Assembly (NCBI RefSeq): GCF_000332095.2
Contig: NZ_KI913949.1
Span: 2,484,602 to 2,548,601, forward strand
Direction of reading: 5' to 3'
Source: Leptolyngbya sp. PCC 6406
Lineage (GTDB): Bacteria > Cyanobacteriota > Cyanobacteriia > Phormidesmidales > Phormidesmidaceae
Length of the DNA: 64,000 nt
Below are positions 16,800 through 24,205 of this stretch, in pieces. Position numbers and translations under genes: made by a program. Below the pieces are notes generated by a model. That model did not search any database, had not been told where the DNA came from, and saw only the letters and a list, made by a program, of their open reading frames with translations. Positions within the stretch are counted from its first letter, which is position 1, and each line of letters opens with the position of its first letter.

Positions 16800-17549
16800 C
16801 GGAATTCACATGGAATAAAGAACTGAGGAAGACAAAATTGTATCGACAGCAACCATTCTAGTTGCCTAACCCGGTGTTGGTACGGATTAGGGCACCAGAT
16901 ACTTGAGGGTTTGGTGACCTAAGGTTAGAAAATCCCCTTCAGAAACGCCCCAGCCTGAGAAACAGGCCCACCTGAGGGCAATTCAGGCAGTGTCGCCCAG
17001 GAGAAGAGCAATTCCGATCTCCCCCCTTGGCAAGGGGAGACTAAGGGGGTGATGCCGGGTGTAATCAGCACTCCCCACTCGGATCCAGACTGTATCTGGA
17101 TCCAAGCCCGATAAAAATCCTACGGATTCTGGGATGAGATCACTGAAGAAAGAAAAATATCTTTGACCTGCCCTTAACGTGGGGAACGCCCAGCCTTAAA
17201 GGTTATGTGTCTCCCAAACTGTACAGACTGAACACCAAGACCGGGTCAACCCTTTTAGGATTCATGGTTAACACTAGAGAATCGCAAGATTTATTCCCCA
17301 GACCCCAGGAATTCTCTGGCATTTGGGCAGGGCCATCTACCCCGGCCATCCCCATTGAGCAACGAACTGTGCAGCGACGCTTTTGGACTGAAATACCCCC
17401 GCTGGTCTGTCTTGTATCTACCCCCATTAGCCCCGGCTTGAGGGTAGCCCAGGGCGTGAGAGTTCGGCGTGAGAGTTCGGCGTGAGCTCAGTCGAACCCT
17501 CAACCGAACGGTGAGGGCCAACAGGGTGCGTTATTTCTGCCAGCAAGTA
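16800..17549. other. Long intergenic region upstream of leuA
   Basis: There is no convincing gene; reading frames here are short and on both strands. Bases 17006-17060 carry the CCCCCCTTGGCAAGGGG palindromic motif shared with MITE-B and the 24.1-kb gap. Bases ~17455-17490 hold tandem GAGAGTTCGGCGT repeats. Confidence 0.5.
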
Positions 17550-17695
17550 CTAGTACAGTAGGGCGTAAATCGGCTCACTATTGTCGCGTCAGCCCAACAT
17601 TTTCTGGTCCCCTCTCCCATTGGGAGAGGGCTAGGGTGAGGGGCCGAGGTGTACCACGATAGAACGGTTAGGATATTGACGCCGCAGAGTACTAG
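17550..17695. mobile_element. MITE-A, copy 3
   Basis: The 146-bp element has ends CTAGTACAGTAGGGCGTAAA and (reverse complement) CTAGTACTCTGCGGCGTCAA, with a central CCCTCTCCCATTGGGAGAGG stem. It lies 296 bp upstream of the Amt-kinase gene. This and copy 4 are the same size and in opposite orientation. Confidence 0.9.
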
Positions 17696-17991
17696 TTGAT
17701 TTTGGGCTGAGTCAGGTTTTTCGCGATTTTTTCGCGATCGCAGCGCTTGTCATTGTCACTAGGGGGCGGGATCTGATGCCAGTTTAGGCAGAGTTCTGTA
17801 ACTGCGGTGGCAGGCTTCAGGGGAAAATCTTCCCCTGATCTGCGGTGAGGGGTCAGAAGATGCACCGTGCTCCCTGGGCAGTATCGATCCTAAATGTCTC
17901 GGGCGACCTCAGTTTTGCGGGTTAGTTTTGCGGGTTAATTGTCGTGTTTTTGGGGAGGACTGGGGGCCTGTAGAGCGCCACCGCTATCGGC

Positions 17992-20670
17992 ATGGATAAA
18001 TCGTCAGTAGATATTCTATGGGTCATTGTTTGCGCCAGCCTAGTGTTCCTGATGCAAGCTGGGTTTCTGTGCCTAGAGGCAGGCTCCACCCGCAGTAAAA
18101 ACACCATTAACGTCGTCATCAAAAATATCTCCGATGCCGGAGTGTCAGTTCTCTTCTTCTGGCTCTTTGGCTATGGCCTCATGTTTGGCGCTACCCACCT
18201 GGGCTGGTGGGGCACCACCAGAATGGCTCCAGAAGTGGGGCAGGGGGAGGTCTGGCCCGTGGCCTTTTTCCTATTCCAGGCCATGTTTTGCAGCACCGCC
18301 GTCACCATCGTGTCGGGAGCCGTCGCAGAGCGGATGCGGTTCAACATGTATCTCGCGATCGCGCTTTTGGTATCGGGCCTAATCTATCCCATCTTTGGCC
18401 ATTGGGCCTGGAACGGTCTCGACAGCAGCCATAGTTTCGGCTGGTTAGGGGCCATAGGCTTCGTGGACTTTGCCGGATCCACCGTAGTCCACAGCGTGGG
18501 GGGCTGGGTGTCCCTAGCCGCCGTGATCATCGTCGGTCCCCGCATTGGCCGCTTTTCCCCCAAACGGCGACGGCCCCTCATGGTGGGCTACGACCTCCCC
18601 TTAGCTCTACTGGGAGCCCTACTGCTATGGGTGGGCTGGTTCGGTTTCAACGGTGGCAGCGTCCTCGCCCTCAATGACCAAGTACCAGGAATCATCGTCA
18701 ACACCCTCCTCGCAGGGTCAGCGGGGTTGGTGACACCAATTGTGCTGAACCTTGGACGGCATCGACTGGTGCCCGTCACCGCCGTCATGAACGGTTCACT
18801 AGCAGGGTTAGTGGCCATCACCGCCAACTGCCATGTCGTGACAGCAGGAGCATCCATCCTGATTGGAGCCATTGGCAGCCTGTGGATGTTGGCCGCAGAA
18901 CGGCTACTAGAACGCCTCCACATTGACGATGCCGTGGGAGCCATTCCCGTCCACCTCAGCGCCGGCATCTGGGGCACCTTGGCAGTGGCCATCTTTGGCG
19001 ATCTCGACCTGATCGGCACTGGGCTCAGCCGTCCTGCCCAACTCGGGACACAGATTCTAGGCATCGGTATGTGTGGAGTCTGGGCCTTTGGCTTCACCTA
19101 CCTGGTGCTATGGCAGGTCAACCGGCGCTGGCCCCTGCGAGTCCGTCGCAAACATGAGCACATCGGCCTGAACATAGCGGAGCACGGAGCTGTTAGTGAC
19201 CTAGTGGATCTGTTCAATACCATGCGTCGCCAAGAGCGCACGGGGGATCTGAGCCTGCGAGTACCCGTGGAATTGTTTACCCCGGTAGGCCAGATTGCGG
19301 CCCGCTACAACCGCGTCATTGCCGCCCTAGAGCAGGCCCTAGCCCGTACCGACGTGATCGTGGAAAAGGCGATTGAGGCCATCGTCACCGTCTCCCAGCA
19401 AGATCTACGGATTCGTTCCGCTAACCCCGCCGTCGCCAAGATCTTTGGCCAGTCGGATCAACAGGTGCAAAACCAGCCCTTAATCACCCTAATCGGCCTA
19501 GAATTCGCCGATGGAGAGGAGGAGGAGGCATCGATGCTGCGCGATTTCCTGATCCAGGCCAGTACCGACGGTAGTCCCTATGAAATTTTGGGACGTCGCC
19601 GCAGCGGCAGCACCTTTCCTATTGAAGTCACAGTGGCCCGCCTACGCACGGGGCGGGAAAACTGCTACACCCTGATTCTGCGGGACATTACCCTACGGAA
19701 ACAGGCAGAGGAAGCCCTGCAAGAGGCAGAGGCCAAGGATCTCAAAACCCGCCAGTTAGAAAAGACTCTGAAGGAACTGCAACAAACCCAAATTCAGCTC
19801 ATCCACAGCGAAAAGATGTCCAGCCTGGGGCAGTTGGTAGCGGGGGTTGCCCACGAGATCAATAACCCCATCAACTTTATCTATGGCAACCTCAGCTATG
19901 TAGAGGACTACTTCAAGGACTTGATAGATCTGGTCAATGGCTACCGCGCCGAACTGGTGAACGTCCCCCCCCGGTTGCAATCCAAAACCAAGGCAGTGGA
20001 TGTGGAATATCTATTGCAGGACTTGCCGAAAATCCTGACATCGATGCGGGGTGGGGCTGAGCGGATTACCGAAATTGTCAAATCCCTACGGGACTTCTCC
20101 CACGTGGGGGGCGCAGATCTCAAACAGGTCGATATCCATCAAGGATTAGACAGCACCCTCACCATCCTTGGGGGGCGGCTCAAGGCCAAGGGCAAACAGG
20201 TGGAGATTCAAGTGCTGCGAGACTATGGTGATTTGCCCAAGGTGGACTGTTATGTGGGACAACTCAACCAAGTGTTTATGAACCTACTGACCAATGCCAT
20301 CGACGCCCTAGAGGAAAAGATGGAGTCTTACCCCAGCCGCCCCGATGGGGAACTGGTGGATGAAGCGGGCAAGGTCTTTGTTCCCCAAATTATTCTGCGG
20401 ACGGAAACGCTGGAGGAGGAGCGAGTCCGCATTCATGTGACGGATAATGGTGTTGGTATTCCCGATCATGTGCAGCGGCGAATGCTAGACCCTTTCTTTA
20501 CCACCAAGCCAGTGGGCAAGGGCACGGGCTTGGGGATGGCCATCAGCTACCAAATCGTTGTCGATCGCCATCAAGGTCACCTCCAGTGCCTCTCTACGCC
20601 GGGGCAGGGCACCCGGTTTGTCATCGAGATTCCGGTGGAACAGCCGGTCACGGCCCCGGCCATGGCTTAA
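17992..20670 (+). CDS. Ammonium transporter-PAS-histidine kinase fusion
   Basis: The 892-aa protein has an Amt channel at residues ~1-385 with 11 or so helices. It keeps both pore histidines (in FAGSTVVHSVGGW and GAIPVHLSAGIWG) and a QAGFLCLEAG N-terminal signature. A linker of the type seen in cyanobacterial Amt/cyclase hybrids (HIGLNIAEHGAVSDLVDL) leads to a PAS domain (~430-570). A coiled coil follows (~575-610), then a dimerisation/phosphoacceptor region with H621 in GVAHEINNP and an HATPase domain (DNGVGIPD, KGTGLGMAIS). It probably senses or transports ammonium and signals to an unlinked response regulator. It is followed by the NIL-ferredoxin gene 85 bp on. Confidence 0.93.
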   Translation: MDKSSVDILWVIVCASLVFLMQAGFLCLEAGSTRSKNTINVVIKNISDAGVSVLFFWLFGYGLMFGATHLGWWGTTRMAPEVGQGEVWPVAFFLFQAMFCSTAVTIVSGAVAERMRFNMYLAIALLVSGLIYPIFGHWAWNGLDSSHSFGWLGAIGFVDFAGSTVVHSVGGWVSLAAVIIVGPRIGRFSPKRRRPLMVGYDLPLALLGALLLWVGWFGFNGGSVLALNDQVPGIIVNTLLAGSAGLVTPIVLNLGRHRLVPVTAVMNGSLAGLVAITANCHVVTAGASILIGAIGSLWMLAAERLLERLHIDDAVGAIPVHLSAGIWGTLAVAIFGDLDLIGTGLSRPAQLGTQILGIGMCGVWAFGFTYLVLWQVNRRWPLRVRRKHEHIGLNIAEHGAVSDLVDLFNTMRRQERTGDLSLRVPVELFTPVGQIAARYNRVIAALEQALARTDVIVEKAIEAIVTVSQQDLRIRSANPAVAKIFGQSDQQVQNQPLITLIGLEFADGEEEEASMLRDFLIQASTDGSPYEILGRRRSGSTFPIEVTVARLRTGRENCYTLILRDITLRKQAEEALQEAEAKDLKTRQLEKTLKELQQTQIQLIHSEKMSSLGQLVAGVAHEINNPINFIYGNLSYVEDYFKDLIDLVNGYRAELVNVPPRLQSKTKAVDVEYLLQDLPKILTSMRGGAERITEIVKSLRDFSHVGGADLKQVDIHQGLDSTLTILGGRLKAKGKQVEIQVLRDYGDLPKVDCYVGQLNQVFMNLLTNAIDALEEKMESYPSRPDGELVDEAGKVFVPQIILRTETLEEERVRIHVTDNGVGIPDHVQRRMLDPFFTTKPVGKGTGLGMAISYQIVVDRHQGHLQCLSTPGQGTRFVIEIPVEQPVTAPAMA

Positions 20671-20755
20671 AAGGAGATAGAGAGCAGATCTGCGCAGAGC
20701 ATTTACGTCGGCCTAGGGGCTAGGCTAGATGCGCCCGGTCTTCCCCCCTTTCCCC

Positions 20756-21160
20756 ATGAAGAAACGTGTCACCCTTACTTTCCCTAAACGCTCCATTCAC
20801 CAACCCATCACCTATCGGCTGGCCAAGGATTTTAATGTAGCGGCCAATATTATCCGCGCCCAGGTAGCCCCCAATCAGATCGGTAAGCTGGTGGTGGAAC
20901 TGTCGGGGGATATTGACCAGTTAGGGGAGGCGATAGAGTGGTTACAAGACCAAGACATCAATGTCTCCCAAGCCAGTCGAGAAATTTTGATCGATGAGGA
21001 GGTCTGTGTGCACTGCGGTCTCTGCACCGGAGTCTGCCCCTCGCAGGCCCTGAGTCTAGACCCAGAGAGCTTTCGCCTTACCTTTGCGCGATCGCGCTGC
21101 ATTGTCTGTGAGCAGTGCATTCCCACCTGCCCCGTACAGGCCATTTCCACCAACCTTTGA
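20756..21160 (+). CDS. NIL-domain ferredoxin (2x[4Fe-4S])
   Basis: The 134-aa protein starts at MKKRVTLTF (20756); the frame also has an upstream ATG at 20729 behind an AGGGG, so the start is not settled. Residues ~1-75 form a NIL domain, an ACT-like fold of methionine-importer ATPases and some ferredoxins. Residues ~80-134 form a bacterial-type ferredoxin with EVCVHCGLCTGVCP and SRCIVCEQCIPTCP, enough for two [4Fe-4S] clusters. In cyanobacteria such proteins are widespread and linked to sulfur or redox metabolism; the partner is unknown. The next gene follows after 19 bp, so the two are co-transcribed. Confidence 0.9.
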   Translation: MKKRVTLTFPKRSIHQPITYRLAKDFNVAANIIRAQVAPNQIGKLVVELSGDIDQLGEAIEWLQDQDINVSQASREILIDEEVCVHCGLCTGVCPSQALSLDPESFRLTFARSRCIVCEQCIPTCPVQAISTNL

Positions 21161-21179
21161 AGGAACGCGGGAGACTTCC

Positions 21180-21632
21180 ATGCAACGGGTAAATCGGGAC
21201 AAAATCCGATCCTTTTGGCTGTCTTGGAGTTTGCTGATCCTGGCCTATGGCACCTATGGCCAGCTTCTGCACGGGGTTGGGGCCGAGCAACTTGTGTGGG
21301 TCGTGAGTCTGATCTTTGTCGTGGTGAAGGCGGGCATCTTTACCCTCCTCTGGCATCCCACTCGTCGGTTTGTTCTACTGGGCTTTCAGTCCGACATCGG
21401 TTATTTGGTCATGGCCCTAATGCTGGCATCCCTGGTGGTGCTGGCGGTGGTGCAGTTTCGAGCCTTTATCTATGTTGTGGTGCTGGTGGCTACCACAATC
21501 CTGGTGCGGATCGACTGTCTAACCAAGCAATTGGGGGACCGCCTCACCTTTCTGGCCCTATTGGGTCTTCCCCTGGTGGGGATGGGGCTAAGTTGGCTTT
21601 TAAACCAACTGATTATTGAGGTCTCAACGTAA
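21180..21632 (+). CDS. Small integral membrane protein, unknown family
   Basis: The 150-aa product is read from the ATG at 21180, 7 nt after a GGGAGA. Hydrophobic helices lie near residues 12-32, 38-58, 75-105 (possibly two) and 125-145, with a basic, cytoplasm-like N-terminus (MQRVNRDKIRS). I do not recognise a family. It follows the NIL-ferredoxin gene closely. The last codons and the TAA stop are inside the terminal repeat of a MITE-C copy (21619-21714), so the native C-terminus may have been altered by that insertion. Confidence 0.75.
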   Translation: MQRVNRDKIRSFWLSWSLLILAYGTYGQLLHGVGAEQLVWVVSLIFVVVKAGIFTLLWHPTRRFVLLGFQSDIGYLVMALMLASLVVLAVVQFRAFIYVVVLVATTILVRIDCLTKQLGDRLTFLALLGLPLVGMGLSWLLNQLIIEVST

Positions 21633-21714
21633 GCCGAGACAATATTGGTTCCGAGGAAATTGGTTCCGAGGAATTCAGGAGCCAGGAGCTTTGTCCCGCT
21701 TTGAGTTGAGACCT
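21619..21714. mobile_element. MITE-C, copy 3 (short form)
   Basis: The 96-bp element has ends AGGTCTCAACGTAAGCCGAG and (reverse complement) AGGTCTCAACTCAAAGCGGG, in reverse orientation to copies 1 and 2. The interior is shorter and carries a duplicated TTGGTTCCGAGGAA. It overlaps the end of the upstream gene and supplies its stop codon. No target duplication is evident. Confidence 0.8.
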
Positions 21715-21767
21715 ACCTTAAGCACCGTTCTGCCCCGTGGATGCCTGAAGTATCAGCCATCCACGGG

Positions 21768-22586
21768 CTATGAAGCCATCTCTGTAGGAACAGCAGTGGC
21801 TTCCATGAGGGCAATGACTTGGTCATTGGGCTTGGGGCGATAGCCACCCCGATGGTACTGGTCAAGGTGCCGAAAGAGGGCCACCGGAGCCACAACCCGG
21901 CAGCTAAAGAACTCCACCAGAACCGATTCATCCTCTAATACTTTGACCTTGGGGGATAAATCCTGGGGAACTTTACTACGCCACTGCCAAGTTTGCCGAC
22001 TGGGGACACGATCGATCAGGCGGTGCTGACTCCAGCGACGTAGGTTCCCAGTACGGCCCAGTTCTTTGAACTCTCGGATGAGCAGTGAGGTGGCAATGTA
22101 AGAGGCAGGGCTACCGTTGCCCACGATACCGTCCATCACGTGACCCAGGGCTCCCTTGGGGTGGGGCGGGGTGCTGCTGCCAATATCCTCTAGGGCCGCT
22201 TCTAGGTGGGCGGTGGTGCTGAGCAGTTCCGGGAGCGCCCAGGTTACGCCCAGCCCCCCCTCGGGGCGGCGCTGGAGGTAGGTCACCAAGCGGATTCCCG
22301 GCTTGATACTGAGTCCCGGCAGTTTATACAGAACGGCAGCGGGATCCATGGTGCTGATAAACCACCGCCCTTCGCTGTTGGGGGCTGGAATGGTTTCTTC
22401 GGCAAAACTACCGGCGCGAAAGAGATCCCCTAGGGTATCTAGAGAGTCGGGCTCCGGTGGTTCCCCCGCAATCGCACCATTGTTGTCTGCTGCGGGCTGC
22501 TGTTCCGATAGGGGCAGCACTAATTTCTTGCGAATATGCTGACTAACCTTTTGAACCGCATCTAGGGAGAACGTTTGCAGAGCCAT
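21768..22586 (-). CDS. Conserved hypothetical protein
   Basis: The 272-aa protein has no membrane segment or signal peptide. The N-terminus looks helical (SLDAVQKVSQHIRKKLVLPL), then comes a variable Pro/Glu linker (~30-50), then a folded core from GRWFISTMDPAAVLYKLPGL to FFSCRVVAPVALFRHLDQY. Trp- and Arg-rich strands (RRWSQHRLIDRVP, TWQWRSKVP) are notable. I recognise no family or catalytic motif. It shares a strand with the oxidoreductase gene upstream (99-bp gap), so co-transcription is possible. Confidence 0.75.
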   Translation of the reverse strand: MALQTFSLDAVQKVSQHIRKKLVLPLSEQQPAADNNGAIAGEPPEPDSLDTLGDLFRAGSFAEETIPAPNSEGRWFISTMDPAAVLYKLPGLSIKPGIRLVTYLQRRPEGGLGVTWALPELLSTTAHLEAALEDIGSSTPPHPKGALGHVMDGIVGNGSPASYIATSLLIREFKELGRTGNLRRWSQHRLIDRVPSRQTWQWRSKVPQDLSPKVKVLEDESVLVEFFSCRVVAPVALFRHLDQYHRGGYRPKPNDQVIALMEATAVPTEMAS

Positions 22587-22685
22587 GGGATAGGGGCAAC
22601 GGTGAGGGCGGATCTATTTCTTAGTAATCCCCCGGTTGTGGATTGGATAGCATTTGTTTTCGTTCCGTAAAGTAAGGAACCGGGT

Positions 22686-23774
22686 CTAAAGAATACCGTT
22701 TACCCAGCCTCCCTGCTGATGGGATTGGTGGGCAAGGTCCATGAGTCCTTGGGAATAGACTCCTTCCCTAATACTGGGGGCAGTGGCCTTACCCCGGTCA
22801 ATATCACTGAGCCAGTGATCAACGACTCGAATGAAGGGGGCCAAGCGACCATCCTCGTAGGTTTTGGGAAAGGCAAGGTCGGCGGGGATCTCCAAGACAC
22901 TAAGGTCTTTCCCCGCTTCAGTGCCATAGAGCTGAAAGCCATGGACGTAGTCCTTGAGGTTATCGCTACCTAGGACCAGTGTGCCGCGATCGCCATAGAC
23001 TTCCACCCAATGCCCTCGACCACCATAGGCAACAGAACTAATGGTGATCTGGCAGGGGGTCCCGTCCAGCAGTTCCAGCATCAGGGTACAGGTGTCATCC
23101 GCATCCACGGGCTTGAGTCCCCCAGTCTCTGGGTCGGGCCGCTGGGGAATGGCGGTGGTGAGCTGGGCACAGAGGCGCTTTACGGGGCCAAACAACCAGG
23201 CGATGTAGTCGAAGGTATGGGAGGCAAAGGCTCCTAAAGCTCCCCCCCCTTGGGCCTTCACGGAATACCAACTCCAGGGCCGCTGGGGATCGGCTCGACC
23301 CGGCACCATCCAATCCACTTTAATCAGACGCTTTTGGCCCACATAACCTTGGTCCAGTAGGGCGGCAAGGTGCTGCCAGGGGGGGACAAAGCGAAATTCA
23401 AAGTCTAGGGTGACGATGCGCTGCTGCTGCGTGGCCAGGGTTTGAATCTGCTGGGCCTCTGTTAGGGAAAGGGCGGTGGGCTTTTCTAGCAGCAGGTGTT
23501 TATCGGCCTGGAGGATGGCGGTAGCCATCGTCTGGTGGGTGAAGGGGGGGGTGGCCAGAGTAACGGCATCTACCTCTGGTAGAGCCAAGAGTGCTTCCAG
23601 ACTATCGCAGGCATGGGGAATCTGGTGGGCAGATGCGATCGCACGGGCTTTCTCTAAATGGCGATGGTAGACCGCCACCACGTCAGTACGGTGGTGGGCT
23701 TGCAACCCTGGAATATGTATCTTTTGCCCAAACCCCGTACCCACGACGGCGACGCCCAGCGATGAAGCTGCCAT
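22686..23774 (-). CDS. Gfo/Idh/MocA-family oxidoreductase
   Basis: The 362-aa protein starts at an ATG with GGAGG 7 nt upstream. Residues 1-120 form an NAD(P)-binding Rossmann fold (VAVVGTGFGQKIHIPG) ending with the family signature LLLEKPTALSL. The C-terminal alpha/beta domain (125-340) carries GGGALGAFASHTFDYIAWLF, where the conserved His is the likely proton donor. Members oxidise or reduce sugars and related polyols; the substrate cannot be predicted. Confidence 0.92.
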   Translation of the reverse strand: MAASSLGVAVVGTGFGQKIHIPGLQAHHRTDVVAVYHRHLEKARAIASAHQIPHACDSLEALLALPEVDAVTLATPPFTHQTMATAILQADKHLLLEKPTALSLTEAQQIQTLATQQQRIVTLDFEFRFVPPWQHLAALLDQGYVGQKRLIKVDWMVPGRADPQRPWSWYSVKAQGGGALGAFASHTFDYIAWLFGPVKRLCAQLTTAIPQRPDPETGGLKPVDADDTCTLMLELLDGTPCQITISSVAYGGRGHWVEVYGDRGTLVLGSDNLKDYVHGFQLYGTEAGKDLSVLEIPADLAFPKTYEDGRLAPFIRVVDHWLSDIDRGKATAPSIREGVYSQGLMDLAHQSHQQGGWVNGIL

Positions 23775-24205
23775 GGCCGATCCTCCTTTGCTATGCCCAT
23801 GCCCTCCCAGGGTAATGGGTTAAGAGAACCGCCCACAACTACCCAAGGGACTACCATGTATCTACCTTGTATACATAAGTCCTGAAACCCTTGCGGACAG
23901 GGCTTGCCTCACCCTTTCCTGCGGAGTGCTTCGTGAACGGGACGCGCAGTAGACGCGAAGCGGCTTCTCGAAGAGTAGCTTTACATCCCCCTTTCTTGAA
24001 TGCCGTTAGGCTATCCCCGTCTCCCGTTGGCTTCGACTCCGCTCAGCCAACGGGAGATGGGGCCGGAAAGAAAAGGGCGTGCCGATCTCTCCCCTTGGCA
24101 AGGGGGGATTAAGGGGGATCATGCAGGTATTGGGGTGTACGGCTAGCACAGCGGTGGTCTGACCGGGTTACAGCCGCAGACTGGAAAAATGAGGGAGAAA
24201 CGGGC
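23775..24205. other. Intergenic region rich in repeats, upstream of addB
   Basis: No gene is visible. Bases 23913-24000 repeat in inverted orientation at 32173-32251. Bases 24086-24125 carry the CCCCTTGGCAAGGGGGGAT palindromic motif seen in MITE-B. The ends near 23861 (TCTACCTTGTATACATAAGT) and 24147 (GCTAGCCGTACACCCC reversed) resemble MITE-B termini, so a diverged MITE-B may span the gap. Confidence 0.45.

Noticed and set aside
17203-17521. ORFs on both strands in the 17.2-17.5 kb gap
   Set aside because: They overlap each other and tandem repeats; no conserved motif or ribosome site.
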